Source: Pseudonocardia hierapolitana (GTDB lineage Bacteria > Actinomycetota > Actinomycetes > Mycobacteriales > Pseudonocardiaceae). Taken from it: a stretch of DNA of 64,000 nt. The notes below the pieces were generated by a model. It was given only the letters and a program-made list of their open reading frames with translations, ran no database searches and was not told where the DNA came from. The position numbers and the translations under genes are program-made. The DNA is taken from the NCBI RefSeq assembly GCF_007994075.1, contig NZ_VIWU01000001.1, positions 6,696,001 to 6,760,000 on the forward strand, in the 5' to 3' direction. Of the stretch, positions 1 through 8,310 are shown piece by piece; the first letter of the stretch is position 1; each line of letters opens with the position of its first letter.

Positions 1-2
1 GC

Positions 3-200
3 GCCCTGCTCGTCAGCGGTGCCAGGCGGGCCCTGGCGGACATCGAGCTCGCGCTGGCCAGGATGAGCGAGGGCGGCTACGGCCGGTGTCGCGCCTGTGA
101 CGCCGGCATCCCGATCGCCGTCCTCGCCGCGATCCCGACGACCACGTTGTGCCGGGTGTGCCAGCTGTCGGCCGAAGGTGTCACTTCGACCGGGTCCTGA
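3..200 (+). CDS. DksA/TraR-type zinc-finger protein, C-terminal fragment
   Basis: The gene begins upstream of the window; only the last 65 residues and the TGA stop at 198-200 are visible. The frame reads a short helix (ALADIELALARM), then GGYGRCRACDAGIP and TLCRVCQLS. This gives the C-x2-C ... C-x2-C four-cysteine finger of the DksA/TraR family. Family members bind RNA polymerase through the secondary channel or act as small zinc proteins. In actinomycetes short versions are common and mostly uncharacterised. The N-terminal coiled coil cannot be judged because it lies outside the window. It is convergent with the regulator that follows, with a 47-bp gap. Confidence 0.75.
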   Translation, partial: ALLVSGARRALADIELALARMSEGGYGRCRACDAGIPIAVLAAIPTTTLCRVCQLSAEGVTSTGS

Positions 201-247
201 CGGCGCCGGACGGCCCTTCTGCCAGTAAGGCGCCCGTCCTGAACGAT

Positions 248-943
248 CTACGCCGGCGCGCGGGTCAGGGTCACGCAACACCTACCCGGCGCCGGATCCA
301 ACCTCGCCTGCACGTCGGTGTGGCCCAGCTCGCCGAGCATGGCCCTGATGAGGTGGAGGTTCATGCCGCACACGAGGGCGGTGTGGTCCCGGGCCAGCGC
401 ATGGAACGGGCAGTTCGCGAGCTCGAGCACGCCGTCCTGGGCGCGCGGTTCGTATCCGTGACCGGCGAGCGTCATGGCGACGTCGTCGAGCGGGGACGCA
501 GCGGGGCTTCTGTCGCGTAGCTGTTCCTCCGCCCCGAGGCGACGTCCGCACTCGGTGGCCACTCGGTGCACCGCATCGAGGACGGGGGCCCCGTCGCGGG
601 CGGCGGCCTCGACGGCGCCCGCCAGAATCCGCCCGGCCAGGTCGTAGTGCCGCGGCGGCAGCGTGACCGCGACCTCCCGGGCGGAACGCCGGTACAGCTT
701 TGTCGGCCGTCCTGCGCCCGGGCCGCTCCGACCGGACAGCCGCCGGAACTCGGTGTCGAGCAGTCCTTCCTCCACCAGCTTGTCCAGGTGGAACTTCACG
801 GTGTGCCGGGGCAGGCCGACGCCCTCCGCGGCTTGGTCCCGGCTCACCGGCTGGGGCTGCGCGGCGACGTAGAGGTAGAGCGCGCGGCGCGCCGGCTCGG
901 CGAGCGCGCTGACCCCGCTGACCTGCGACACGAACTCGTCCAA
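248..943 (-). CDS. Winged-helix regulator with C-terminal Cys cluster (SufR-like)
   Basis: This is a 231-residue regulator. An N-terminal winged helix (LDEFVSQVSGVSALAEPARR through HTVKFHLDKLVEEGLL) is followed by a GRPTKLYRR wing. The C-terminal segment carries NCPFHALARDHTALVCGMN and PGRCCVTL. This C-x13-C plus CC arrangement resembles the iron-sulfur ligands of SufR-type repressors, so redox or iron sensing is likely but inferred. I chose the TTG at 943 because AGAAGGAG stands 7 bases upstream. The ATG at 973 would overlap the -35 of the divergent promoter and has no ribosome site. The gene is divergent from the 1036-4499 operon, which it probably controls together with itself through the repeats at 956-965 and 1012-1021. 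Confidence 0.8.
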   Translation of the reverse strand: MDEFVSQVSGVSALAEPARRALYLYVAAQPQPVSRDQAAEGVGLPRHTVKFHLDKLVEEGLLDTEFRRLSGRSGPGAGRPTKLYRRSAREVAVTLPPRHYDLAGRILAGAVEAAARDGAPVLDAVHRVATECGRRLGAEEQLRDRSPAASPLDDVAMTLAGHGYEPRAQDGVLELANCPFHALARDHTALVCGMNLHLIRAMLGELGHTDVQARLDPAPGRCCVTLTRAPA

Positions 944-955
944 TGATCGACTCCT

Positions 956-1021
956 TCTAAAAGACACAGGCATTGACGTAACAGGCGGGACGCTCTAACG
1001 TCCACGCTATCGTCTTTTAGA
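956..1021. promoter_or_regulatory. Symmetric operator pair between divergent genes
   Basis: The sequence TCTAAAAGAC at 956-965 is repeated as its exact reverse complement, GTCTTTTAGA, at 1012-1021. The arms are 46 bp apart. On each transcript the box GTCTTTTAGA lies directly in front of the ribosome binding site (AGGAG for the TTG gene, GGAGG for the ATG gene). A box just downstream of each start of transcription suits a repressor. The neighbouring Fe-S-type regulator is the obvious candidate. Confidence 0.6.
973..1001 (+). promoter_or_regulatory. Promoter of the 1036-4499 operon
   Basis: TTGACG at 973-978 and TAACGT at 996-1001 are separated by exactly 17 bp. Transcription would start near 1008, just before the GTCTTTTAGA box at 1012-1021, followed by GGAGG at 1025-1029 and the ATG at 1036. 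The match is by eye; no start site has been mapped. Confidence 0.55.
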
Positions 1022-1035
1022 GCCTGGAGGAAATC

Positions 1036-1488
1036 ATGACCACCCACCGCGACACCCCGGCACCCCGTCCAGGCATCGACCCCGGCCCGGCCGCTCACCA
1101 GGCGTTCCTGCTGTTGCGCACCGTGTTCACCGTGGCGCCGGTGCTGTTCGGGCTGGACAAGTTCTTCGGGCTGCTCACCGACTGGGAGGGCTACCTCGCC
1201 CCGCAGATCGACGGTCTCGTACCCGGCACTGCCCACCAGGCGATGCTCGCGGTCGGCGTGGTGGAGATCCTTGCCGGTGTGCTCGTCGCGGTGTCGCCGC
1301 GCATCGGCGGGTACGTCGTGGCCGCCTGGTTGGCCGGCATCATCGTCAACCTGCTGCTCCTCGGCGGCTTCTACGACATCGCCCTGCGCGACTTCGGGCT
1401 GCTCGTCGGCGCGTTGGCCCTCGCACGCCTCGCCGCCGCGTTCGGTCACCGCGGTTCCTGGGTGCGTCACTGGGGGCGGACGTCGTGA
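1036..1488 (+). CDS. Small integral membrane protein, DoxX-like
   Basis: A 150-residue protein with about four hydrophobic segments (roughly residues 25-45, 72-92, 95-115, 118-138) and a short polar N-terminus. Size and pattern, including LFGLDKFFGLL near the first helix and VEILAGVLVAVSP, resemble the DoxX/DoxD-type membrane family, whose roles are poorly defined. The ATG has GGAGG six bases upstream. It is the first gene of an operon and overlaps folE in a GTGA junction, so translation is coupled. No catalytic residues are recognisable; the family assignment is tentative. Confidence 0.65.
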   Translation: MTTHRDTPAPRPGIDPGPAAHQAFLLLRTVFTVAPVLFGLDKFFGLLTDWEGYLAPQIDGLVPGTAHQAMLAVGVVEILAGVLVAVSPRIGGYVVAAWLAGIIVNLLLLGGFYDIALRDFGLLVGALALARLAAAFGHRGSWVRHWGRTS

Positions 1489-2129
1489 CCTCGCCGGCTC
1501 GCGCGTTCCCGCCGCCCACTCCGCTGCGGGTCGTTCCTCCCGTCGAGGGTGTCGACCTCGTCGGCGCCGAGCGTGCCGCGGCGGCCTTCCTGACCGCGCT
1601 CGGCGTAGCCACGGACGGCGGCGCGACCGCCGACACGCCCCGTCGGATGGCGCACGCCTACGCGGAGATGCTCAGCCCGCGGTCCTTCGACCTGACCACG
1701 TTCGCCAATGACGAGGACTACGACGAGCTGGTGCTGGCCCGCGGCATCCCGGTGCACTCGGTCTGCGAGCACCACATGCTCCCGTTCCTGGGCACCGCGC
1801 ACGTCGGGTACCTGCCGGGCCAGCGGATCCTGGGCCTGTCCAAGCTCGCGCGGGTGGTCGAGCTGTTCGCCCGCCGACCCCAGGTCCAGGAGCGGCTGAC
1901 CAAGCAGGTCGCCGACTGGCTGCAGACCCACCTGAAGCCACGCGGGGTCGGGGTGGTGATCGAGGCCGAGCACATGTGCATGACCCTGCGCGGCGTACGC
2001 GCCGGTGGCACGAGCACCGTCACCTCGAGCTTGCTCGGTGGTCTTCGGGACGATCCCCGGTCCCGCGCCGAGTTCCTGGCCCTGACCACCGGGGCCGGCT
2101 CGGCTGCAACCGGGAGTCGTCGTGGCTGA
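1485..2129 (+). CDS. folE: GTP cyclohydrolase I
   Basis: FolE converts GTP to 7,8-dihydroneopterin triphosphate, the first step toward tetrahydrofolate and pterins. The 214-residue protein contains the diagnostic [10 protein letters not shown] zinc and active-site motif (around residue 90), [17 protein letters not shown], and [15 protein letters not shown] with the second zinc cysteine. The length fits the bacterial enzyme. The GTG start at 1485 overlaps the preceding stop, and the end overlaps the next gene by 8 bp. Sitting between a membrane protein and transaldolase under a likely redox-responsive promoter, it may be an extra, condition-specific copy rather than the housekeeping folate gene. 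That is inference. Confidence 0.93.
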   Translation: MTSPARAFPPPTPLRVVPPVEGVDLVGAERAAAAFLTALGVATDGGATADTPRRMAHAYAEMLSPRSFDLTTFANDEDYDELVLARGIPVHSVCEHHMLPFLGTAHVGYLPGQRILGLSKLARVVELFARRPQVQERLTKQVADWLQTHLKPRGVGVVIEAEHMCMTLRGVRAGGTSTVTSSLLGGLRDDPRSRAEFLALTTGAGSAATGSRRG

Positions 2130-3258
2130 TCCGCTCGCCGAGCTGACCGCAGCCGGGGTGGCCATCTGGCTGGACGATCTCAGCCGCACCCGGCTGGCCT
2201 CGGGCAGCCTCGCGGACCTGGTCCGCGACTGCCACGTCGTCGGGGTCACCACCAACCCCACGATCTTCCAGCGCGCGATGAGCCACAGCGACTGCTACGA
2301 CCAACAGCTCAGCGATCTTGCCATGCGCGGCGTCGAGGTCGAGGAGGCCGCTCGCATGATCACGACCTTCGACGTGCGGTGGGCCTGTGACGTGCTGCGC
2401 GGAACCCATGATGCCAGCGACGGCGTGGACGGCCGGGTGTCCATCGAGGTCGACCCCCGGTTCGCGCACGACACCGAGCGGACGGTCGCCGAGGCCCGCC
2501 AGCTGTGGTGGCTGGTGGACCGGCCCAACCTGTTCGTCAAGATCCCGGCGACCAGGGCCGGGTTGCCGGCCATCGCGCAGTGCCTGGCCGAGGGCATCAG
2601 CATCAACGTCACGTTGATCTTCTCCCTGCAGCGCTACGCCGAGGTGATGGGCGCCTTCCTGGAAGGTGTGGAGCGGGCCCGCGCCGCCGGCCACGACCTG
2701 ACCCGGCTCACCTCGGTCGCCTCCTTCTTCGTCAGCCGGGTCGACACCGAGATCGACCAGCGCCTGGACGCGGTCGGCTCCGTCGAGACGAAGGGCATGC
2801 GTGGCCACGCTGCGATCGCCAACGCGCGACTGGCCCACCAGCGCTACGCGGAGGTCTTCGCCTCCGACCGATGGCGGCCACTCGCCGAGGCCGGGGCGCG
2901 ACCACAGCGCCCGTTGTGGGCCTCCACCGGGGTCAAGGACCCGGCCTACGCCGACACCCGCTACGTCCTCGAACTGGTCACGGGCGGCGTGGTCAACACG
3001 ATGCCCGAAGCCACCCTGCGCGCCGTGGCCGACCACGGCGTCGTGCGCGGAGACACCATCCGCCGCCGTTACGGCGACGCGGCCACGGCGATGGCGGCGC
3101 TCGCCGATCTCGGCATCGACTACGACGACGTGGTCGACAAGCTCGAGCACGACGGCCTGACCACGTTCCAGGAGTCCTGGGCCGCCCTCGCAGAGACCCT
3201 CCAGCAGAAGCTCGCGGCCGCGAAACGTGGCGGCGGAGAAGAGGAAGATCCCACATGA
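2122..3258 (+). CDS. tal: Transaldolase
   Basis: Transaldolase moves a dihydroxyacetone unit between sugar phosphates in the pentose phosphate pathway. The 378-residue protein has the N-terminal [13 protein letters not shown], the Schiff-base lysine motif NLFVKIPAT (about residue 138), and the [18 protein letters not shown] segment of the longer actinobacterial type. The GTG start at 2122 lies inside the end of folE, and its stop overlaps the next ATG (ATGA), so all four genes of this operon are translationally coupled. Supply of pentose phosphates and NADPH fits a stress-linked operon with a reductase. Confidence 0.93.
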   Translation: MADPLAELTAAGVAIWLDDLSRTRLASGSLADLVRDCHVVGVTTNPTIFQRAMSHSDCYDQQLSDLAMRGVEVEEAARMITTFDVRWACDVLRGTHDASDGVDGRVSIEVDPRFAHDTERTVAEARQLWWLVDRPNLFVKIPATRAGLPAIAQCLAEGISINVTLIFSLQRYAEVMGAFLEGVERARAAGHDLTRLTSVASFFVSRVDTEIDQRLDAVGSVETKGMRGHAAIANARLAHQRYAEVFASDRWRPLAEAGARPQRPLWASTGVKDPAYADTRYVLELVTGGVVNTMPEATLRAVADHGVVRGDTIRRRYGDAATAMAALADLGIDYDDVVDKLEHDGLTTFQESWAALAETLQQKLAAAKRGGGEEEDPT

Positions 3259-4499
3259 GCGATCCACGCACGTTCGCCATCGTCGGCGCTGGACTGGCCG
3301 GAGCGAAGGCCGCCGAAGCGCTGTGCACCGAAGGCTTCGACGGACGCATCGTCCTGTTCGGCGCCGAGCCGCACCGGCCCTACGAGCGGCCACCGCTGTC
3401 CAAGGGATACCTACAGGGCAGTTCCGACCGCGACACCGTCTACGTGCACCCGCCGGACTGGTACACCGAGCACCAGGTCGAACTCCGCCTCGACACCCCG
3501 GTCACGGCGATCGACCGCCGCGCACACGAGATCGTGACCGGCGACGGCGGCCGGTTGCACTACGACAAGCTGCTGCTGGCCACCGGCGCAACGCCACGCA
3601 AGCTGACGGTGCCCGGATCCGAACTCGACGGTGTGCGCTACCTGCGCAGCCTCGATGACAGCGACCACCTCGCGTCCGCGTTCCGGCCCGGCGCCAAGGT
3701 CGTGATCATCGGCGGAGGATGGATCGGCCTGGAAACCGCCGCCGCCGCCCGCGGCGCGGGCGCCGAGGTCACGGTGCTCGAACGCGCCGAGCTGCCCCTT
3801 CTCCGCGTCCTCGGACCCCGGGTGGCGAAGGTGTTCGCCGACCTGCACCGCGACCACGATGTCGACCTGCGCTGCCGGGTCACCGTCAAGGCCATCCGGC
3901 CAGCTGCCGGCGACCCGTCGTCCGCCGGCACCGTGCTGCTCACCGGCGGCACGGAGCTGGAGGCCGACGTCATCGTCGTCGGCATCGGGGTCGTCCCCAA
4001 CGTCGAGCTGGCCCGATCCTGCGGGCTCAACGTCGACAACGGCGTCCTGGTCGATAGGCACCTGGTCACCTCCGACCGCGACATCCTCGCCGCCGGCGAC
4101 GTCGCCAACGCCTACCACCCGCTGCTGCACCGGCAGCTCCGCGTCGAACACTGGGCCAACGCGCTGCACCAGCCGGTGATCGCCGGCCAGACCATGCTCG
4201 GCCGGGCCGCCAGCTACGACCGGCTGCCGTACTTCTTCACCGACCAGTACGACCTCGGCATGGAGTACACCGGGTACACCGACCCCGACGGCCACGACGA
4301 CGTCGTGATCCGGGGCGACACCGCGACCCGCGAGTTCATCGCGTTCTGGCTGAACAACGGGCGCCTCACGGCTGCGATGAACGTCAACGTCTGGGAGGTG
4401 ACAGAACCGATCCGGGAGCTGATCCGATCCGGCACGCAAGTGGACGCCAACCGGCTCACCGACCTCGACGTCCCGCTGACCCACGCCACCGTCGGATGA
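3255..4499 (+). CDS. FAD/NAD(P)H-dependent ferredoxin (rubredoxin) reductase
   Basis: A 414-residue flavoprotein of the ferredoxin/putidaredoxin reductase type. FAD-binding [15 protein letters not shown] is at the N-terminus and the NAD(P)H-binding [19 protein letters not shown] begins near residue 150. A second FAD motif ([13 protein letters not shown]) is near residue 275. The C-terminal domain contains [16 protein letters not shown], typical of reductases feeding electrons to small ferredoxins. No ferredoxin or oxygenase gene is adjacent, so the partner is unknown. The start ATG overlaps the tal stop; it is the last gene of the operon. Confidence 0.88.
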   Translation: MSDPRTFAIVGAGLAGAKAAEALCTEGFDGRIVLFGAEPHRPYERPPLSKGYLQGSSDRDTVYVHPPDWYTEHQVELRLDTPVTAIDRRAHEIVTGDGGRLHYDKLLLATGATPRKLTVPGSELDGVRYLRSLDDSDHLASAFRPGAKVVIIGGGWIGLETAAAARGAGAEVTVLERAELPLLRVLGPRVAKVFADLHRDHDVDLRCRVTVKAIRPAAGDPSSAGTVLLTGGTELEADVIVVGIGVVPNVELARSCGLNVDNGVLVDRHLVTSDRDILAAGDVANAYHPLLHRQLRVEHWANALHQPVIAGQTMLGRAASYDRLPYFFTDQYDLGMEYTGYTDPDGHDDVVIRGDTATREFIAFWLNNGRLTAAMNVNVWEVTEPIRELIRSGTQVDANRLTDLDVPLTHATVG

Positions 4500-4506
4500 C
4501 CACTCG

Positions 4507-4525
4507 GCCGGCACGGTGCCACGGC
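4507..4525. terminator. Possible hairpin between convergent genes
   Basis: GCCGGCACGGTGCCACGGC can fold as an imperfect hairpin (GGCAC/GTGCC core extended by GCC/GGC with a bulge). It lies just after the reductase stop, between convergent genes. No T-run follows, so a rho-independent role is uncertain. Confidence 0.25.
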
Positions 4526-4557
4526 GCGTGGACGTAGTAGATGGATGCTGCAGCGGG

Positions 4558-5430
4558 TCAGATGTTCGAGGAGTCGCCTGGCACGTCCGTCGGGAACACC
4601 GGCGTGCCGGGGAGCTGAGCGTCGATGGGACAGGAAAGCCCCAGGGTGTAGGCGGTCATCGACAGCGACCCGTACGCGTAGCCGTCCACCAGGACCTCGG
4701 TACCGCCGCCACCGGCGGCGCCGGCGAGGCCGGCCAGGTACAGCAGCGGAATGAAGTGGTCGGGGGTCGGCACCGCCTGCTGGTACTCGCGGTGGGCGTC
4801 CAGTGTCGCGGCCTCGGTCGGTGCATCGAGCATCACCGCCTTGGCGGCCTCGTCGAACCGCTTGGCCCAGTCGTAGCCGTCGTCGGTCATGTGACGGCTC
4901 ATGCCCCTCAGGTTGTGCACCACGTTCCCGCTGGCCACGACGAGCACCCCGCGTTCCCGCAGCGGCGCCAGCTTCGCTCCCAGCTCCAGGTGGTAGTCGA
5001 ACGGCTTGTTCGCGTTGATGCTCAGCTGCACGACGGGAATATCGGCGGCCGGGAACGCGTGCGTCAGCACCGACCAGGTGCCGTGGTCGATGCCCCAGGA
5101 GTCGAGGTCCGCCCCGACCCACATCGGGTGCACCACATCGCTGACCTCCTCGGCAAGCTCCGGCAGCCCCGGAGCTGGGTAGTCCACTTCGAACAACCGC
5201 TCGGGGAAGCCGAAGAAGTCATGGATGGTGCGCGGCCGGGGCATCGCGGTGACCGCGGTGGCCTGGATGTACCAGTGCGCCGAGATGACCAGGATCGCGC
5301 GGGGCCGCGCCACTGCCTGCCCGTAGGCCCGCCACGCCTGGCTGTACCGGTTCACTTCGAGCGCGTTCATCGGGTTGCCGTGACCGAAGAACGCGGCCGG
5401 CAACGGCCCCGACGACGACATCTGGCTCAC
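4558..5430 (-). CDS. LigB-type extradiol dioxygenase (4,5-DOPA dioxygenase family)
   Basis: The protein is about 290 residues and matches the YgiD/DODA class of non-heme-iron extradiol dioxygenases. Visible motifs are LPAAFFGHGNPMNAL with the first metal histidine, VISAHWYIQ, WGIDHGTWSVLTHAFP, VVASGNVVHNLRG and VPTPDHFIPLLYLAG. The substrate is not evident; bacterial homologues cleave DOPA-like catechols. The GTG at 5430 has AGGAG about 4-5 bases ahead, whereas the ATG at 5421 lacks a well-spaced site. It is convergent with the reductase and faces away from the degraded stretch before the insertion sequence. Confidence 0.85.
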   Translation of the reverse strand: MSQMSSSGPLPAAFFGHGNPMNALEVNRYSQAWRAYGQAVARPRAILVISAHWYIQATAVTAMPRPRTIHDFFGFPERLFEVDYPAPGLPELAEEVSDVVHPMWVGADLDSWGIDHGTWSVLTHAFPAADIPVVQLSINANKPFDYHLELGAKLAPLRERGVLVVASGNVVHNLRGMSRHMTDDGYDWAKRFDEAAKAVMLDAPTEAATLDAHREYQQAVPTPDHFIPLLYLAGLAGAAGGGGTEVLVDGYAYGSLSMTAYTLGLSCPIDAQLPGTPVFPTDVPGDSSNI

Positions 5431-5692
5431 GCCTCTCCTCCACCTGCACTGCGTAGGCACACACTGAATCGGGTTCCGGCCGGAAGCGCTCGACCCGACC
5501 GGAGCGCGGTTCGGAGGGACTGCCTTCCAGAACTCTCGGCCCAGGGCTCGGCGTCGTCAACGCCCTCATCGAGGGAGCGTCTCCGAGCCCGCACTGCGGG
5601 GTCAGCCGACGGTTGCGCCGAACACCGTTCCCAGCAGGACGGTCGCCATCGCCGTGCTCGACCACGATCTGTACACGACGTTCCAGCGCGGC
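5431..5692. other. Non-coding or decayed stretch
   Basis: No convincing gene. On the minus strand a frame ending at about 5607 reads NVVYRSWSSTAMATVLLG followed by VFGATVG and a stop, which looks like the hydrophobic end of a membrane protein without a start. It probably is a remnant of a gene broken by the element next to it. Confidence 0.35.
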
Positions 5693-5860
5693 CTAGTGCT
5701 CCCCGCCGGAGGTTCGCCAAGGGTCTCGGCGGCCCAGCTCCACGCTGGACGCAGCGGCGACCAGCCCGAGTACGCCCGGTACGAGGGCTGTCCGCCGCCA
5801 CGCCCAGCGAGAAGCTGGATCCACCGATACCCCCGACGAACCTCCGGCGGGAAGCACTAG
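5693..5860. repeat. 168-bp element with 24-bp inverted ends
   Basis: Positions 5693-5716 and 5837-5860 are inverted copies of each other with a single mismatch in 24 bp; both arms end in CTAG on the outside. The 120 bp between them are not an intact gene, although the minus-strand frame (RTALVPGVLGLVAAASS) looks like part of a membrane protein. Size and structure suit a MITE-like or rearranged sequence. The right arm's last four bases are also the target duplication of the neighbouring insertion sequence. Confidence 0.55.
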
Positions 5861-6878
5861 CGCCTGTTTAGAAAGTGGATCTTCGTCGTCGGCCAGCGCG
5901 TGTCGGTCGGCGGAGATGAGTGAGGCCTCCGGTAGATGGATCAACGACCAAGAAGACCATCACCACCGGAGACCTCGTGGGGACCGTACCCGCGGGTGCC
6001 CGTCATGACCTCACCGACGCGCAGTGGCAGCTGCTTGCACCCCTGCTACCTGCGGTGAGTGGGCGTGGGCGGCCCCGAACGTGGACCAGACGACAGTTGA
6101 TCGACGGGATCCGGTGGCGGACCCGTGCCGGCACACCGTGGCGGGACATACCCGAGCGGTACGGGTCCTGGCAGTCGGTCTACGGCCTGTTCCGGGCCTG
6201 GCAACGTGACGGCATCTGGACCCGGATCATGGAACGCCTGCAGCAACTCGGTGACGAGGCTGGCCTGATCTGCTGGGACGTGTCGGTGGACTCCACGATC
6301 GTGCGGGCGCACCAGCACGCCGCGGGCGCCCGCCAAGACCCGGCCGGTCAAGTCGAACCACCCGGTGATGAGCCGGCCGACCACGCACTCGGCCGGTCCC
6401 GTGGCGGATGGACCACAAAGCTGCATCTGGCTTCTGAGCAGGGGCGTAAGCCGCTGTCGATGCTGCTCACCGCCGGGCATCGAGGAGACAGCCCGCAGTT
6501 CGTGCCGGTCCTGGAACGCATCCGGGTCCTGCGGCCCGGGCAGGGGCGGCCCCGGACCCGACCGGACCGGGTACTGGCCGACAAGGCCTACTCATCCTGG
6601 GCCAACCGCGCCTACCTACGCCGACGCGGTATCCGCGCGACTATCCCGATCAAGCGCGACCAGCAGGCCCACCGGCGTAAGCGTGGATCACGTGGTGGAC
6701 GGCCTCCACGGTTCGACCCCGACATCTACCGCCAGCGGCATGCCGTTGAGTGCAGCATCAACCTGCACAAACAGCACCGAGGGTTCGCCACCCGCTACGA
6801 CAAGCTCGCCCTGCGCTTCGAAGCCACCACCCAGATCGTAGAGATCAACATCTGGCTCCGCCGATTAGTAAACACGCG
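5861..6878 (+). mobile_element. IS5-group insertion sequence, 1018 bp
   Basis: The ends are inverted: CGCCTGTTTA at 5861-5870 and, on the other strand from 6878, CGCGTGTTTA. Directly outside both ends stands CTAG (5857-5860 and 6879-6882), a YTAR-type 4-bp target duplication typical of IS5/IS427-like elements. One transposase frame fills the element. The intact ends and duplication indicate a fairly recent insertion, here into the palindromic target CACTAGTG. Confidence 0.85.
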
Positions 6879-6882
6879 CTAG
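5977..6882 (+). CDS. IS5-family transposase
   Basis: A 301-residue DDE transposase. The N-terminal DUF4096-type segment (HDLTDAQWQLLAPLLPAVSG ... GTPWRDIPERYGSWQSVYGL) precedes the catalytic core with WDVSVDSTIVRAH (first Asp), RVLADKAYSS (second Asp) and HAVECSIN (Glu), then GFATRYDKLALRFEATTQ. The GTG at 5977 has GGAG 5 bases upstream and follows an in-frame upstream extension to 5920. No frameshift is needed. The TAG stop (6880-6882) lies in the CTAG target duplication, so the element itself ends before its own stop codon. The helix after the Glu reads INLHKQHRG, where relatives usually have a basic residue after the Glu-Cys pair; activity is plausible but not certain. Confidence 0.9.
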   Translation: MGTVPAGARHDLTDAQWQLLAPLLPAVSGRGRPRTWTRRQLIDGIRWRTRAGTPWRDIPERYGSWQSVYGLFRAWQRDGIWTRIMERLQQLGDEAGLICWDVSVDSTIVRAHQHAAGARQDPAGQVEPPGDEPADHALGRSRGGWTTKLHLASEQGRKPLSMLLTAGHRGDSPQFVPVLERIRVLRPGQGRPRTRPDRVLADKAYSSWANRAYLRRRGIRATIPIKRDQQAHRRKRGSRGGRPPRFDPDIYRQRHAVECSINLHKQHRGFATRYDKLALRFEATTQIVEINIWLRRLVNTR

Positions 6883-6921
6883 TGCCTGGCTCGGTTGGGT
6901 GGGCCTGCACGTGGTCTCGGG

Positions 6922-8154
6922 CTAGCGGTCCACCGTGAAGTCACGCTCCGGCCAGCCGAGCAGCCTCGCCCCGAGCACCGCGGCGTGGATGGTGAAACGT
7001 TGCGCCGGGTCGGTGGGGTCGTATCCGGTGAGGGTCTTGATCCGGTCGAGGCGGTAGGTGACGGCGCGGACGGACAAGTGCAGTCGGCGCGCCGTCTCCG
7101 TGGTGACGCTGCCCGTGGCGAAGTAGGCGTCGAGGGTCGTGAGAAGGGGTTCGGCCCCGCCGCGCGCACGCACCAGCTGGCCCAGTACGGACTGGACCAG
7201 GTCGGCGATCGCGGGCTGGTCGCGGAGCAGCACCCGGTAGATGAGCAGTTGCTCGGCCTGGATCAGCGGGCTGTCGAGGCGCAATCGCACGGCCATCGTG
7301 AGGCCCTCGCGGGCTTCCTCGTAGGACCGGGCAATCCCGTAGGACCCGAGATAGGGGCGACCGACGGTGACCCGCCACGGCCCTCCGCGGGAGTGCTCGA
7401 GCTCCTTGAGCAGGAGATCGCCGAGCGTCTTCGGCCCGGTTCGCGCCCCGGGAACGTCCGTGTCGGCCGGGGTGATGGCAACGATCCAGCCGTCCTTCGT
7501 GGCGACCAGGACGTCGCGGTCGCCCGCCCAGTGCACAACGGCGCGCTCGAGTGAGCTGATCGTCGCTTCGGTCTCGGTGAGCCGGCCCGCCGGTGCGGCC
7601 AGCGCGACCTGGTGCTGACGGGTCATGTCGAGGCCGAAGGGCTCTGCGCGCTCCACGAGCCGGCCGACGTCGGCGTCACCGCGCAGGAGGTCCTCGATGA
7701 ACTCGCGTCGCAGGGTCTCCTCCCACCGCACCATCTGCCGGCGGGCGTCGGTGTACGCCTCGACCAGGCGCGCGACGGCCTCGTCGACCACGTGCAGCAC
7801 GGCGGCGGCCGCGGTACGCACGACCTCGCTGTCGCGGGAGCGGACGACCGCGGGAAGGTGCTGCCACAGCTGCTGCGCTGCCGACAGGTAGAGCTGTACG
7901 ACGCTGCCTGCCGAGACTCCCAGCTCCGCGGCCCGCCGACCCAGAAGCCCCACGGCATCGAGCTCGACGGCATCGGGCTTTCGACCGGACACCGCGGCCT
8001 CGGCGAGGAGCGGGAGGTAGTCGCCGAGGAGCTCGATCGGAACGTTCCCCACCTCGCGACCCGCGCCTCGGGCGACGTCTGCCAACCACGAGTCGCTCGC
8101 AGTGCGGAGATCGCTCCCGGCCCGAGCCCGCTGCGGGGTGCCGCTGTCGGTCAC
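6922..8154 (-). CDS. PucR/CdaR-family transcriptional regulator
   Basis: A 410-residue regulator. The N-terminal helical sensor-like region (to about residue 170) is followed by the GGDEF-like CdaR middle domain and the C-terminal PucR helix-turn-helix (TTETARRLHLSVRAVTYRLD RIKTLTGYDP region). Family members activate purine, amino-acid or sugar-acid catabolism. The ligand here is unknown. The GTG at 8154 has GGAGG six bases upstream. It is the nearest gene downstream of the insertion sequence and has the same orientation as the AcoR-type regulator, 156 bp away. Confidence 0.85.
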   Translation of the reverse strand: MTDSGTPQRARAGSDLRTASDSWLADVARGAGREVGNVPIELLGDYLPLLAEAAVSGRKPDAVELDAVGLLGRRAAELGVSAGSVVQLYLSAAQQLWQHLPAVVRSRDSEVVRTAAAAVLHVVDEAVARLVEAYTDARRQMVRWEETLRREFIEDLLRGDADVGRLVERAEPFGLDMTRQHQVALAAPAGRLTETEATISSLERAVVHWAGDRDVLVATKDGWIVAITPADTDVPGARTGPKTLGDLLLKELEHSRGGPWRVTVGRPYLGSYGIARSYEEAREGLTMAVRLRLDSPLIQAEQLLIYRVLLRDQPAIADLVQSVLGQLVRARGGAEPLLTTLDAYFATGSVTTETARRLHLSVRAVTYRLDRIKTLTGYDPTDPAQRFTIHAAVLGARLLGWPERDFTVDR

Positions 8155-8310
8155 GGCGCTCCTCCGACCACACGCTGCCGGGCCGGCGACACCCGTCGAC
8201 GATCCACGAAGCCGCCACCTTCCGCGCCGGCGCGAACGCTGCCGGTCCTCGGCAACCTACTCCTCGGTGCCTGCCGCTGCCCCCGGCCGCCGGGGGCCTG
8301 CGGTCGGGGA

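Noticed and set aside
248..973. ATG at 973 as the start of the first regulator
   Set aside because: It has no ribosome site and overlaps the -35 of the divergent promoter; the TTG at 943 has AGAAGGAG at the right distance.
2020..3393. Minus-strand 457-codon frame opposite transaldolase
   Set aside because: Clear shadow: the plus strand codes for transaldolase and the start of the reductase with all motifs.
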